Counted from the stretch's first letter, positions 15,076 to 23,444 are shown. The stretch is 26,520 bases of DNA from JAAYCI01 sp964550985 (GCA_964550985.1 CAZKBM010000046.1:1-26520); one strand, 5' to 3'. Notes: a model not told the origin generated them from the sequence alone. Numbers and translations are program-made.

Positions 15076-18000
15076 TTGCATAAAACCTACTGGAAAGAAA
15101 TTCGGCGCTGTATTCTAAAAAGCAAAAAACGTTTTTTTGCCATTGCCGTTATCACCGCACTGGGGGTAACGGTTTTAACCGGCATATATGCGGCCTGCCA
15201 AGACATGTACCGCTCGGCAGACCGCTTTTTTGACGAACAAAACCTCTTTGATATCCGCGTTCTCTCCACCTTGGGGCTTACGGGCGCGGATGTGGAAGCC
15301 CTGCAAAACCTGGCCGACGTGGAGACGGCCGCGGGCGCTTACAGCGAGACGGTGCACACCGAGGTAAAAGGCTTTTTAAAAAATGCCGAGCTGACCGTGC
15401 TGGATAAAAGCGGCCTGAACCGCCCCTACCTGTTGGCGGGCAGCCTGCCCGCCAACAGCGGTGAAATTGCCGTAACACAGGCCTACCTGGACGAGACGGG
15501 CAAAACCCTGGGCGACAGTTTGTACATTGAGGAAGAGCTGGACGGCGCAGCGCCGGAAAACGCCGAGGAAAATAGCGGAGAAACTGCCGGGGGTAAAACC
15601 GAGGATGAAGTTTTGTATACCCCCGAAGCACCAGCGGGGGCCGTGCAAAACCCCAATAAAAAAGAAGCTGCCTCCAACTTTGCTCTGGACGCCGAAACCG
15701 AACTTGACGCCGAGGCCGAAACCCCGAATTTTTTGCAAAACCACTACACCATTACGGGGGTGGTGCTAAACCCTTTGGATATCAGCAGCAGCGGCCTCAC
15801 CTTCCGCGCCACCAGTACGGCTTACACCTTTTATATCAGCCATTTGGATGCAGATTTTACGGTGTACACCGCCGTTTACCTCAGCTTAAAGGGCCTGCGG
15901 GAGGAAAACTGCTTTTCGCCCGGGTATGAGCAAAGCGTTGAGGCCATGATAGCGCAGATAGAACGGGAGATACGCCGCCAGCGGGAGGAAGCGCGCTATG
16001 AGACCGTAATGGCCGAAGCGGTGGACAAACTGGCCGAAGCTGAAAACACCATGGATGACGCTTTTGCGGAGGCTGACACCGCGTTTGCCGATGCCTGGGC
16101 CGAGTTGACCGACGCAAAAAAGGAGCTGCTGGACGGAGAGGCCGAACTGACGCGTGAGGAAAAGGACGCCCTGCAAAAATTGGCCGACGCCCGCGCCCAA
16201 CTGGAGAACGGAAAGGCCGAACTGGCAGCGGGGGAAGCCCAGCTTGCGGCGGGTGAGGCCGAACTGGCCGAGGGCGCTGCCCAACTGGCCGAGGGCAAAA
16301 AGGCCCTGGCGGAAGAACGTGCCATGGCTGAGGCGGGCTTTGCCGAAGCCGAGGGCCTGTTTGCCCAAAAACAGGCCGAACTGGACGCGGCCAAAGCCCC
16401 CTTGCTGCTTGGGATAGAAACGCTAAAAGCCCCGTTTGGCGAGGCTTGGCCAAGCGCCGAGTGGGCGGCTCTTGTGGCGGCCGCAGGGGAAAGCGCTGCC
16501 GCGGAGCTACAGGCAAAGCCGGCCCAAAACCCGGACCCCGCCGCCATAGCTGCGGCCACAGCCGCCCAGCAAAATGCCCTGGCGGCTGCCCTGCAAGCAC
16601 AGCTTGCCGCGCTGCAAAGCCCGAACCTGGACGCCGCCGCCCTTACAGCCAGCGCTTTACAAGGCGGCCTGGCACTGGGCATTTTGCAGGCGGGCGAAGG
16701 CGCTTTACAGGCCCAGCGCAGTGCCTTTGAGGCACAAAAAACAGCCGCCCTACAGCAGTTACAAGCGGCGGAAGCGCAGCTTGCAGCGGGTGAAACCGAA
16801 CTTACGGCGGGCCGGGCCGAACTTGCCGAAGGGCGCGCCCAGTTAAACGCAGGCCAGGCCGAACTGAGCCGCGGGGAGAGCCAGCTAAACGAGGAGGAGG
16901 GCAAAGCCCTACGGGAACTGGCAAACGCCTGGCAGGAACTGGCCGAGGGCAGACAGGAGTTGGCCGAGGGCGAGGCCGAACTGCTGGAAAACGAGGCGGA
17001 GTACGGAGAACAACGCCAAGAGGCCGAGCAAACATTGGCCGAGGCCTACACAGACCTGCAAGAGATTGAAATGGCACAGTGGTACGTACAAGGCCGCACA
17101 GCCCTTGCCAGTTACGCGGGCTTTAAAAGCGATATGTCCTCCATTGAGGCGGTGGGCAGAGCCTTTCCCATCGTGTTTTTAACGGTGGCCATTTTAATCA
17201 GCCTTACCACCATGGCGCGCATGGTGGAGGAAGAACGCAGCCTGATTGGCACCTACAAGGCGCTGGGCATAAGCAGCGGGGCCATCTACCGCAAATACCT
17301 GTTTTACGCCTTTGCGGCCTGCCTGCTGGGCGGCCTTGTGGGGGACTTTTTTGGCTTTGTGCTATTGCCCGCCTTTTTAATCAATATTTTGCAGGTGATG
17401 TACACCCTACCCCATATTGCGCTGGGTTTTGACTGGCTGTATGGTATTGGGGGCATTTTGCTGTTTTTGGCAAGCATTGTGGCCGCAACGGCGCTGGCCT
17501 GCCAAAAGGAGTTGCGGCAGTGCCCCGCCGTGCTGATGCGGCCCAAGGCCCCGCGGGCGGGGGCGCGTATTTTGCTGGAGCGGTTTACCCCCTTATGGCG
17601 GCGTCTGCGTTTTTTAAACAAGGTGACGGCCCGCAACCTCTTCCGCTACAAAAAACGCCTGTTTATGACGGTGCTGGGTATTGCGGGCTGCACTGCGCTG
17701 CTGCTTACAGGCCTTGCCATACGAGATTCAGTTACAGACCTGATGCCCAAGCAGTATGAGCAGGTGTACCGTTATGATTTGATGGTGGTAACCGACCCAG
17801 ACGACCACGCCGCCTTTGTGCGCGAGGCCGAAGCGGACGCTGCGATACAGGACTTTTTACTCTTGCAGATGGACAGCCTGAAACTGATTGCCGAGGATGG
17901 AAAAGCCGAAACGGTGCAGATGCTGGTGACGCCAGATGGTGCAGATTTAGAAAGGTATATCCACACGGGCAGCCCCAACGGCGAAACTTTGCAGCTGGAC

Positions 18001-18732
18001 GCAAGCGGCGTGCTGGTAACCCAAAATGCCGCCGAACTGCTGGGCGTACAGCCCGGCGGCAGCCTTACGCTGCAAACCGGCAAACTGCAGGAGGCAAAAG
18101 CCCAGGTGGCCGGCCTTGCGCAAAACTACCTGGGCAACCACCTGTTTATTACACAGGCGCAATACGAACATCTTTTTGGCCCCTACCAGCCCAACGCCCT
18201 TTTGGCCCACCTCTCCCCCGCCGCAGGCAGCCAAACCGCCTATGCCGAGGGCCTTTTGGAGAACCCCCTGGTTCTTTCCTCCATCAGCACCGAGGCCCTA
18301 AAGGCCGATTTTGCCACAAACTTCACCATGATAAACTCGGTGGTATATGTGTTTATTGTGCTGGCGGCGGGGCTGGCGTTTGTGGTGCTGTTCACCCTTT
18401 CCAGCACGAATATCTCTGAGCGGGTGCGCGAGCTTGCCACCATAAAGGTGCTGGGTTTTTACCAAAAGGAGGTACACGCTTATATCAACAAAGAGACGCT
18501 GATTCTCACCCTGATTGGCGTGGGACTGGGGCTGCCCGCCGGGCGCTATGTCAGCGGGCTTCTCACCTCGGCCCTCAAAATGCCCTCACTCTATTTCGCG
18601 GTGTATATCAGGCCTTCCAGCTACCTGTTGGCCGCCGCTTTGGCGCTGTGTTTCGCCCTGCTCATCGGCCTTTTAACCGGCCGCACGCTGGATAAAATAG
18701 ACATGGTTGAGGCCTTAAAAAGCGCCGAGTAA
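15076..18732 (+). CDS. Giant FtsX/MacB-type ABC transporter permease with heptad-repeat domain
   Basis: A 1218-residue membrane protein starting at TTG 15076. That start keeps the family N-terminus HKTYWKEIRRCILKSKKRFFAIAVITALG; the next ATG would remove the first membrane helix. In order: membrane helix (about 20-40), an extracytoplasmic region with an acidic low-complexity insert (about 150-218), a long heptad-repeat region (about 314-665), an FtsX module with helices near 696-716, 740-775 and 790-810, then a second module with helices from about 861 and from about 1085 to the end. The heptad region repeats seven-residue units such as ELAAGEA, QLAAGEA, ELAEGAA and is split by an Ala/Gln-rich stretch (about 465-560). 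Such permeases normally pair with an ATPase gene; none lies beside it. No clear ribosome site precedes the TTG. Likely substrate class: lipids, peptides or envelope signals. Confidence 0.9.
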   Translation: MHKTYWKEIRRCILKSKKRFFAIAVITALGVTVLTGIYAACQDMYRSADRFFDEQNLFDIRVLSTLGLTGADVEALQNLADVETAAGAYSETVHTEVKGFLKNAELTVLDKSGLNRPYLLAGSLPANSGEIAVTQAYLDETGKTLGDSLYIEEELDGAAPENAEENSGETAGGKTEDEVLYTPEAPAGAVQNPNKKEAASNFALDAETELDAEAETPNFLQNHYTITGVVLNPLDISSSGLTFRATSTAYTFYISHLDADFTVYTAVYLSLKGLREENCFSPGYEQSVEAMIAQIEREIRRQREEARYETVMAEAVDKLAEAENTMDDAFAEADTAFADAWAELTDAKKELLDGEAELTREEKDALQKLADARAQLENGKAELAAGEAQLAAGEAELAEGAAQLAEGKKALAEERAMAEAGFAEAEGLFAQKQAELDAAKAPLLLGIETLKAPFGEAWPSAEWAALVAAAGESAAAELQAKPAQNPDPAAIAAATAAQQNALAAALQAQLAALQSPNLDAAALTASALQGGLALGILQAGEGALQAQRSAFEAQKTAALQQLQAAEAQLAAGETELTAGRAELAEGRAQLNAGQAELSRGESQLNEEEGKALRELANAWQELAEGRQELAEGEAELLENEAEYGEQRQEAEQTLAEAYTDLQEIEMAQWYVQGRTALASYAGFKSDMSSIEAVGRAFPIVFLTVAILISLTTMARMVEEERSLIGTYKALGISSGAIYRKYLFYAFAACLLGGLVGDFFGFVLLPAFLINILQVMYTLPHIALGFDWLYGIGGILLFLASIVAATALACQKELRQCPAVLMRPKAPRAGARILLERFTPLWRRLRFLNKVTARNLFRYKKRLFMTVLGIAGCTALLLTGLAIRDSVTDLMPKQYEQVYRYDLMVVTDPDDHAAFVREAEADAAIQDFLLLQMDSLKLIAEDGKAETVQMLVTPDGADLERYIHTGSPNGETLQLDASGVLVTQNAAELLGVQPGGSLTLQTGKLQEAKAQVAGLAQNYLGNHLFITQAQYEHLFGPYQPNALLAHLSPAAGSQTAYAEGLLENPLVLSSISTEALKADFATNFTMINSVVYVFIVLAAGLAFVVLFTLSSTNISERVRELATIKVLGFYQKEVHAYINKETLILTLIGVGLGLPAGRYVSGLLTSALKMPSLYFAVYIRPSSYLLAAALALCFALLIGLLTGRTLDKIDMVEALKSAE

Positions 18733-18745
18733 AAGCCGGTACAAA

Positions 18746-18771
18746 GCCAGGGTGGCAAACTGGCATTTTTT
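18746..18771 (+). terminator. Possible terminator after the permease gene
   Basis: GCCAG (18746-18750) and CTGGC (18760-18764) form a short stem around a 9-nt loop, followed by ATTTTTTG. The stem is only 5 bp but the T-run is good. Confidence 0.4.
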
Positions 18772-18820
18772 GCCTTTATATGCTAATATATGCCTAAAGG
18801 TAAGAAAGGGGATGGAGGCC

Positions 18821-19690
18821 ATGCCAAGGAAAGCGGCAAGTGCACTGATGGCTATTGCCTTTTTGGCGCTCTTGGCCAGTGGATGCTCTTTTAGAAACCT
18901 AAAACACTATGGGAACTTACGTTCTTTTCAGTACAATACAGTACAAATTTTTCGCTTATCCCCTGACGACACCGGGCAACTTTACACTGTGTTTCCACAC
19001 GGCGATAAAGTATTGCTTCACCTTGTAAACTTCCCCTTTTCCGATAGGTTGGTAAGCGTGGATTCCGAAGCACTTAGCCAGGTGCAGCGCCTGATTGAAC
19101 AGGAAGGGCTTATCGCCTGGGATGGATTCAACAAACACAACAAAGCCATATTGGACGGCAGTTCCTGGGGGCTTACCGCCCAATACGAAAGCGGTGCTAT
19201 AACCGCCCAGGGGGTAAATGCCTGGCCGCGAAATTTTGAACAAAAAATCTCCTCTATCACAGAATACCTAGATGTTATTGGCGAAGAGGCGCCGCCTTAC
19301 CTCCCGGCCGACAACATACAGGCGCTTGAAATTCCCTATAGGCAGAAAGACGGAAGCATCATCAGCTGCCACATTGATTTTCAGGACGAAATCATCTGGC
19401 CAGTGATTGGCCTAGTTGGTAGCAGTTCTGATAAAATTGCTTTTTCTGGTTTGGATACCGATACACTGAACCATATTAAGCGGGAAATGGCAGAACTTTA
19501 CATGCAGATGTATGAGCAGCCCATAGACACGCAAAACGACTGGTCTGCCCTGAGTATTACCTCGCAGTTTGGAGACACAGCGGTTTCTATCCGCATACGC
19601 AACGGGCAGATGGCGGAAATGTTAAAACCGGTTTATGAACTGTTAAAAAAACTGCTAGGCAGTGATTTGCCTATTAACGAACCCTTTTAG
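18821..19690 (+). CDS. Lipoprotein of unknown function
   Basis: A 289-residue lipid-anchored protein. I chose ATG 18821 because AAAGGGG lies nine bases upstream; the ATG at 18812 is too close to it and an in-frame GTG at 18752 has no ribosome site. Residues 1-21 are a lipoprotein signal peptide with lipobox LASGC (Cys22). The mature part is rich in Tyr, Asn and Gln with alternating beta-like stretches (TVFPHGDKVLLHLVNFPFSD, GSSWGLTAQYESGAITAQG, IPYRQKDGSIISCHIDFQD) and a helical C-terminus. I recognise no domain. It is preceded by a possible terminator and followed by a convergent regulator, so it may be a single-gene unit. Confidence 0.8.
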   Translation: MPRKAASALMAIAFLALLASGCSFRNLKHYGNLRSFQYNTVQIFRLSPDDTGQLYTVFPHGDKVLLHLVNFPFSDRLVSVDSEALSQVQRLIEQEGLIAWDGFNKHNKAILDGSSWGLTAQYESGAITAQGVNAWPRNFEQKISSITEYLDVIGEEAPPYLPADNIQALEIPYRQKDGSIISCHIDFQDEIIWPVIGLVGSSSDKIAFSGLDTDTLNHIKREMAELYMQMYEQPIDTQNDWSALSITSQFGDTAVSIRIRNGQMAEMLKPVYELLKKLLGSDLPINEPF

Positions 19691-19718
19691 AAATTTGCAG
19701 TTACATTTGGCCTGTAAG

Positions 19719-20381
19719 TTACTTTAACGTAAAAACATTTTTGTAAAAGGTGAGCAAACCCTCTTTTTGCATCTTGGAAAGCTCGGCCGACATGGCGCTT
19801 CTATCCACCGAGAGATAGTCGGCCAGTTCCTGGCGGTTAAAGGGGATGGTGAAGGTTTGACCACCCTGCCGCCGCGCCTCGGCCGAGAGATAGGCCAGCA
19901 GTTTGTTTTTTGTGGTTCTTTGGGTAACGGTTTCCACCTTACCTGTAAGGGCCACATTTTTTTGCGCAAGCACCCGCAGCATGTTTTGTATCAGCCCCGC
20001 GTGGAACACACAGGCATTTTGACACTGGTTTGTAATTTTTGTATGGTCTATCAGCAATATTTTTCCCGCTTTCACCACAACCACATCCACGGGCAGCTTT
20101 TTAGTGCCCGCAAAGCAAAAAGCCTCGCCAAACAGGTCTCCCCGGCCCAGCTGGGCCAGAATGGCACGGTTGCCCCAGTAGTCGTTTTGTTCCACATGTA
20201 GCTGGCCTTGCAACACCACCCCTATGTGCTGGGGGCTTATGCCCGATGCAAAAATCACCTCCCCTTTTCGGCAGGTTTTTTCGGCGGCGGCAAGGCAGTG
20301 CAGCAGTTTGAAAGTTTCCTCTTTTGACATGCCCTCAAACAGTGTACAGGCCTGCAAGGCCTCTAAGCTTTGTTCGTCCAT
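19719..20381 (-). CDS. Crp/Fnr-family regulator, probably controlling the ferredoxin-hcp genes
   Basis: A 220-residue regulator starting at ATG 20381, with GGAGGGG three bases upstream. The N-terminal cyclic-nucleotide-binding-like domain spans about 10-120 (LFEGMSKEETFKLLHCL, GEVIFASG, IGVVLQGQLHV, GRGDLFGEAF). A dimer helix (about 124-160) leads to a Crp-type winged helix with recognition segment NRQELADYLSVDRSAMSAEL (about 182-201). It has scattered Cys (12, 29, 37, 89, 120, 124) but not the Fnr N-terminal cluster arrangement. It is divergent from a ferredoxin-like gene and hcp. In anaerobes this position is commonly held by HcpR-type regulators of nitrosative stress, so that is the likeliest role. 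A 20-bp near-palindrome in the shared promoter is the candidate binding site. Confidence 0.9.
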   Translation of the reverse strand: MDEQSLEALQACTLFEGMSKEETFKLLHCLAAAEKTCRKGEVIFASGISPQHIGVVLQGQLHVEQNDYWGNRAILAQLGRGDLFGEAFCFAGTKKLPVDVVVVKAGKILLIDHTKITNQCQNACVFHAGLIQNMLRVLAQKNVALTGKVETVTQRTTKNKLLAYLSAEARRQGGQTFTIPFNRQELADYLSVDRSAMSAELSKMQKEGLLTFYKNVFTLK

Positions 20382-20405
20382 CTTCCCCTCCGTTGTAAAA
20401 ACAAC

Positions 20406-20425
20406 ATACTTTGCTAGCCAAGTAT
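20406..20425. promoter_or_regulatory. Candidate Crp-family operator between regulator and ferredoxin-hcp genes
   Basis: ATACTTTGCTAGCCAAGTAT is a 20-bp palindrome with a single mismatched pair (T/C flanking the central GCTAGC). Its size and symmetry suit a Crp-family dimer. It lies 24 bp before the regulator start and 57 bp before the ferredoxin-like start, so it could serve both directions. Confidence 0.55.
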
Positions 20426-20482
20426 AGTACGCTGAACACAGCAAGTCAAGCGGGCGGGCCGCCATAAAGGAGAAACCAAGCT

Positions 20483-21223
20483 ATGATGCGGAAGATTATA
20501 AAAATTGACACAGAAAAATGCAATGGCTGCGGCCAGTGCGCCAGCGCTTGCCACGAGGGGGCCATTGGCATGGAGGGGGGCAAGGCGGTGCTGTTGCGTG
20601 ATGATTACTGCGATGGCCTGGGCGACTGTTTGCCCGTATGCCCGGTGGGGGCCATCCGCTTTGAAGAGCGGGAGGCGGCCGCCTATGACGGGGCCGCCGT
20701 AAAGGCGCGGCAGAGGGCACAGAGCCCCGCCGCCGCCCCGGCAAAGCCGGGGCCGGGCGGCTGCCCCGGCAGCCGCGCCCGTGCCATTCGGCGCGAGGGC
20801 GGCGGGGCGGGCTGCCGGGAGGATTCAGCCCAGGCCCCTGCCGAAAGCCAGCTTGCCCAGTGGCCCGTGCAGATGGAGCTTGCGCCCCCCAGCGCACCCT
20901 ATTTTAAAAACGCCAAACTGCTGATAGCCGCCGACTGCGCCGCTTATGCCTACGCCGATTTTCACCGGCATTTTATGCGGGGGCATGTCACCCTGATTGG
21001 TTGCCCCAAGCTGGACGACAGCGACTATGCCCAAAAACTGGGGGAGATTATCCGCCAAAACAAGCTGCAAAGTATCACGGTGGTGCGTATGGAGGTGCCC
21101 TGCTGCGGGGGAATTGTGAACGCCGTAAAAACCGCCCTTGCCCAAAACCCCGATAAGCTTGTGCCCTGGCAGGTGTTTACCCTTTCCACCGACGGGCAAA
21201 TTTTAGATGACTACAGCATTTGA
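20483..21223 (+). CDS. Ferredoxin-like iron-sulfur protein of the hcp locus
   Basis: A 246-residue protein, start ATG 20483 (or 20486) after AAAGGAG. The N-terminal domain carries one complete [4Fe-4S] motif (Cys13, 16, 19, 23) and a second of unusual form, Cys43-x5-Cys49-x3-Cys53, with Leu46 where the second Cys normally stands. A variable Ala/Pro/Gly-rich linker (about 75-125) contains GGCPGSRAR (Cys94). The C-terminal domain (about 127-240) has ADCAAYAYADF (Cys152), LIGCPKLDD (Cys174) and VPCCGGI (Cys207/208). This architecture recurs in Clostridia beside hcp, where it probably supplies electrons; that is inference from context. The last residues, Tyr-Ser-Ile, and the stop come from repeat copy D. 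Confidence 0.88.
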   Translation: MMRKIIKIDTEKCNGCGQCASACHEGAIGMEGGKAVLLRDDYCDGLGDCLPVCPVGAIRFEEREAAAYDGAAVKARQRAQSPAAAPAKPGPGGCPGSRARAIRREGGGAGCREDSAQAPAESQLAQWPVQMELAPPSAPYFKNAKLLIAADCAAYAYADFHRHFMRGHVTLIGCPKLDDSDYAQKLGEIIRQNKLQSITVVRMEVPCCGGIVNAVKTALAQNPDKLVPWQVFTLSTDGQILDDYSI

Positions 21224-21248
21224 ACAAATGTTTTACACAGCAAGCGCC
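21212..21248 (+). repeat. Dispersed intergenic repeat, copy D
   Basis: TACAGCATTTGAACAAATG followed by TTTTACACAGCAAGCGCC. TAC AGC ATT TGA forms the last three codons and stop (21221-21223) of the ferredoxin-like gene. Identical to copy C over 33 bp and to copy B over 37 bp with one change. Confidence 0.75.
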
Positions 21249-21303
21249 GCGCAAAGGCAGGCCGAGGCCTTCCATTCGACAGTTTTTTGACCCAAAAGAT
21301 ACT

Positions 21304-21470
21304 AGGGCAACACCGCACAAAGCTGACGCAGCCGCATCACCGGCATCTTTACCCGTCCGATTCCCCAAAAATGCGCGGGAATACACCCAGTATTCCCTGT
21401 GCTTTTTGTGAAATCTGCCAAGCAAATCTGCTCGGCGCTTCGCCCACGCTTCTTTGTGCGGTATTGCCCT
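21304..21470. mobile_element. MITE-like element with 19-bp terminal inverted repeats
   Basis: AGGGCAACACCGCACAAAG (21304-21322) and CTTTGTGCGGTATTGCCCT (21452-21470) are inverted with one mismatch, bounding 167 bp without a credible gene. Inside, GGGAATAC (21377-21384) and GTATTCCC (21390-21397) form a hairpin, and AAATCTGC occurs twice (about 21411 and 21425). It splits the ferredoxin-like gene from the cupin gene. ATACT-like sequence flanks both ends, but no clean target duplication was found. A related hairpin lies at 14991-15048. Confidence 0.6.
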
Positions 21471-21505
21471 GGAGTATTCCGGCACAACAGACAAGGAGAA
21501 AAACC

Positions 21506-21841
21506 ATGGCCAATTTTGTAAAAAACATCCCGCAGGGCGAGGTTTTACCCCTGGCAGAAGAAGTGAATTACCTGCCCGGCCAAATTGTGAGTAAAACCCT
21601 TTCGCAAAACAGCCACCATAGCCTCACCCTCTTCGCTTTTGACGCGGGGGAAGAAATTAGCACCCATGCTTCGGACGGGGACGCGATGGTAAACGTTTTG
21701 GACGGTTGCGGCCTCATCACCATTGCCGGGCAGGAATACACGCTGAACAGTGGAGACTGCATTGTGATGCCCGCGGGCAAACCCCACGCCGTGGTTGCCA
21801 AAAGCCCGTTTAAAATGCTTTTAACGGTGCTATTTGACTGA
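21506..21841 (+). CDS. Small single-domain cupin
   Basis: A 111-residue soluble protein starting at ATG 21506 after AAGGAG. It is a single cupin barrel: GEEISTHASDGDAMVNVLDG is the first cupin motif and YTLNSGDCIVMPAGKPHAV the second. The His in STHASDGD and the His in GKPHAV are the visible metal-ligand candidates; the usual Glu of the first motif is not obvious, so the metal site may be altered. Small cupins of this kind are often found beside hcp and Crp-family regulator genes in anaerobes, but their substrate is not known. It lies 49 bp upstream of hcp in the same direction, so they are probably co-transcribed. Confidence 0.9.
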   Translation: MANFVKNIPQGEVLPLAEEVNYLPGQIVSKTLSQNSHHSLTLFAFDAGEEISTHASDGDAMVNVLDGCGLITIAGQEYTLNSGDCIVMPAGKPHAVVAKSPFKMLLTVLFD

Positions 21842-21890
21842 CTTTTTCCATAAACTGGAATTGCATACAATAATGAGGAGGTAAAGAACA

Positions 21891-23444
21891 ATGGGTGAAA
21901 TGTTTTGTTTTCAGTGCGAACAGACCGGCGGCGGCAAGGGCTGCACCGGCAGCCGGGGGGTATGCGGGAAACCGCAGGACACCGCCCGCCTGCAAGACGC
22001 CCTGACCGGGGCGCTGATTGGACTTGCCAGAACCCAACAGGACGCGCAGCCCACGGCCGCCATGAACCGGGCCCTGCTAGAGGGGCTGTTTACCACCGTT
22101 ACCAACGTGGATTTTGACAGCGCCGAAGTGCAGCGGCATATCGATTCCATCCACGCCCTTTCGGGCGGAGACAAAAACGACTGCGACATGCAAAACGTGT
22201 GGCAGGCGCAGGAGGATATTCGCAGTTTAAAAAGCCTGTTGCTGTTTGGTATGCGGGGCATGGCCGCCTACGCCTTCCACGCCCTGGTATTGGGCTACGA
22301 AAATGGCGAGGTAAACCGGTTTTTCTACAAGGGGCTGCGCGCCGTGGGCGATGCTGGGGCCAGCATGGACGGCCTGCTGCCGCTGGTGATGGAGTGCGGC
22401 GAGGCAAACCTTGCCTGCATGGAACTGCTGGACAAGGCCAACACCAAAACCTACGGCGTACCACAGCCCACAGAGGTCTCCCTCACCATCCAAACAGGCC
22501 CGTTTATTGTGATATCCGGGCACGACCTGCGCGATTTGGAACTGCTTTTGAAACAGACGGAGGGCAGGGGCGTAGATGTATATACCCACGGGGAGATGCT
22601 GCCCTGCCACGCCTACCCAAAGCTGAAAGCCTACCCGCATCTAAAGGGCAATTTTGGCACGGCCTGGCAGAGCCAGCAAAAAGAATTTGAAGGCATCCCC
22701 GCGCCCATTTTGTTTACCACCAACTGCATTATGCCGCCCAAAGAGAGTTACATGGATCGGGTATTTACCACAGAGGTGGTGGCCTACCCCGGCCTTGTAC
22801 ATATTGGGGAGGCGAAAGATTTTACCCCTGTGATAGAAAAAGCCCTGGAACTTGGCGGCTACGCCGAAAACCACCCCATGACAGGCATCAACGGCGGCGG
22901 CAGCGTCACCACGGGCTTTGGCCATGGCACGGTGCTGGGGGTGGCCGATAAAGTGGTTGAGGCCGTGAAGGCCGGGGCCATTCGGCACTTCTTTTTGGTG
23001 GGCGGCTGCGATGGCGCTAAGCCCGGCCGCAACTACTACACCGAATTTGTAAAGCAGACCCCCAAGGACACCATGGTGCTAACCCTTGCCTGCGGCAAAT
23101 ACCGCTTTAACGATTTGGATATCGGCGAAATTGGCGGGCTGCCCCGTATACTGGATATGGGACAGTGTAACGACGCCTACAGCGCCATCAAGGTGGCCAG
23201 CGCTCTGGCCGAGGCCTTTGGCACCGACGTGAACGGCTTGCCCCTAAGCCTGGTGCTGAGCTGGTACGAGCAAAAGGCCGTGGCCATTTTGCTAAGCCTG
23301 TTGGCACTGGGCATCAAAAACATCTACCTTGGGCCCAGCCTGCCCGCCTTTGTCTCCCCCGCCGTGCTCTCGTATCTGGTAGAAAACTTTGGCATACGGC
23401 CCATTGGCACGCCCGAGGAGGATTTACAGAGGATTTTACAGTAG
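21891..23444 (+). CDS. hcp: Hydroxylamine reductase / hybrid cluster protein
   Basis: Hybrid cluster protein, a cytoplasmic iron-sulfur enzyme that reduces hydroxylamine in vitro and is linked to nitric-oxide detoxification. ATG 21891 follows GAGGAGG. The 517 residues contain an N-terminal cubane-cluster motif with Cys6, Cys9, Cys18 and Cys25. Ligands expected for the hybrid Fe-S-O cluster are all present: His211 (SGHDL), Glu235 (HGEML), Cys279 (TTNCI), Cys373 (GGCDG), Cys401 (LACGK), Cys426 (GQCND) and Glu460 (WYEQKA). From memory of the Desulfovibrio protein they keep its spacing with a near-constant offset. The enzyme therefore looks intact. It ends the Crp-regulated cluster and is followed by a strong hairpin terminator. 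Confidence 0.97.
   Translation: MGEMFCFQCEQTGGGKGCTGSRGVCGKPQDTARLQDALTGALIGLARTQQDAQPTAAMNRALLEGLFTTVTNVDFDSAEVQRHIDSIHALSGGDKNDCDMQNVWQAQEDIRSLKSLLLFGMRGMAAYAFHALVLGYENGEVNRFFYKGLRAVGDAGASMDGLLPLVMECGEANLACMELLDKANTKTYGVPQPTEVSLTIQTGPFIVISGHDLRDLELLLKQTEGRGVDVYTHGEMLPCHAYPKLKAYPHLKGNFGTAWQSQQKEFEGIPAPILFTTNCIMPPKESYMDRVFTTEVVAYPGLVHIGEAKDFTPVIEKALELGGYAENHPMTGINGGGSVTTGFGHGTVLGVADKVVEAVKAGAIRHFFLVGGCDGAKPGRNYYTEFVKQTPKDTMVLTLACGKYRFNDLDIGEIGGLPRILDMGQCNDAYSAIKVASALAEAFGTDVNGLPLSLVLSWYEQKAVAILLSLLALGIKNIYLGPSLPAFVSPAVLSYLVENFGIRPIGTPEEDLQRILQ

Noticed and set aside
15070..15077. A 16S rRNA 3' fragment
   Set aside because: Only eight bases match the anti-Shine-Dalgarno tail; the flanks are not rRNA.
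15881..16904. Long minus-strand open frames (239-302 residues) inside the permease gene
   Set aside because: They are Ala/Ser/Pro/Arg-rich mirror readings of the repetitive, GC-rich heptad region and have no start signals or domain features.
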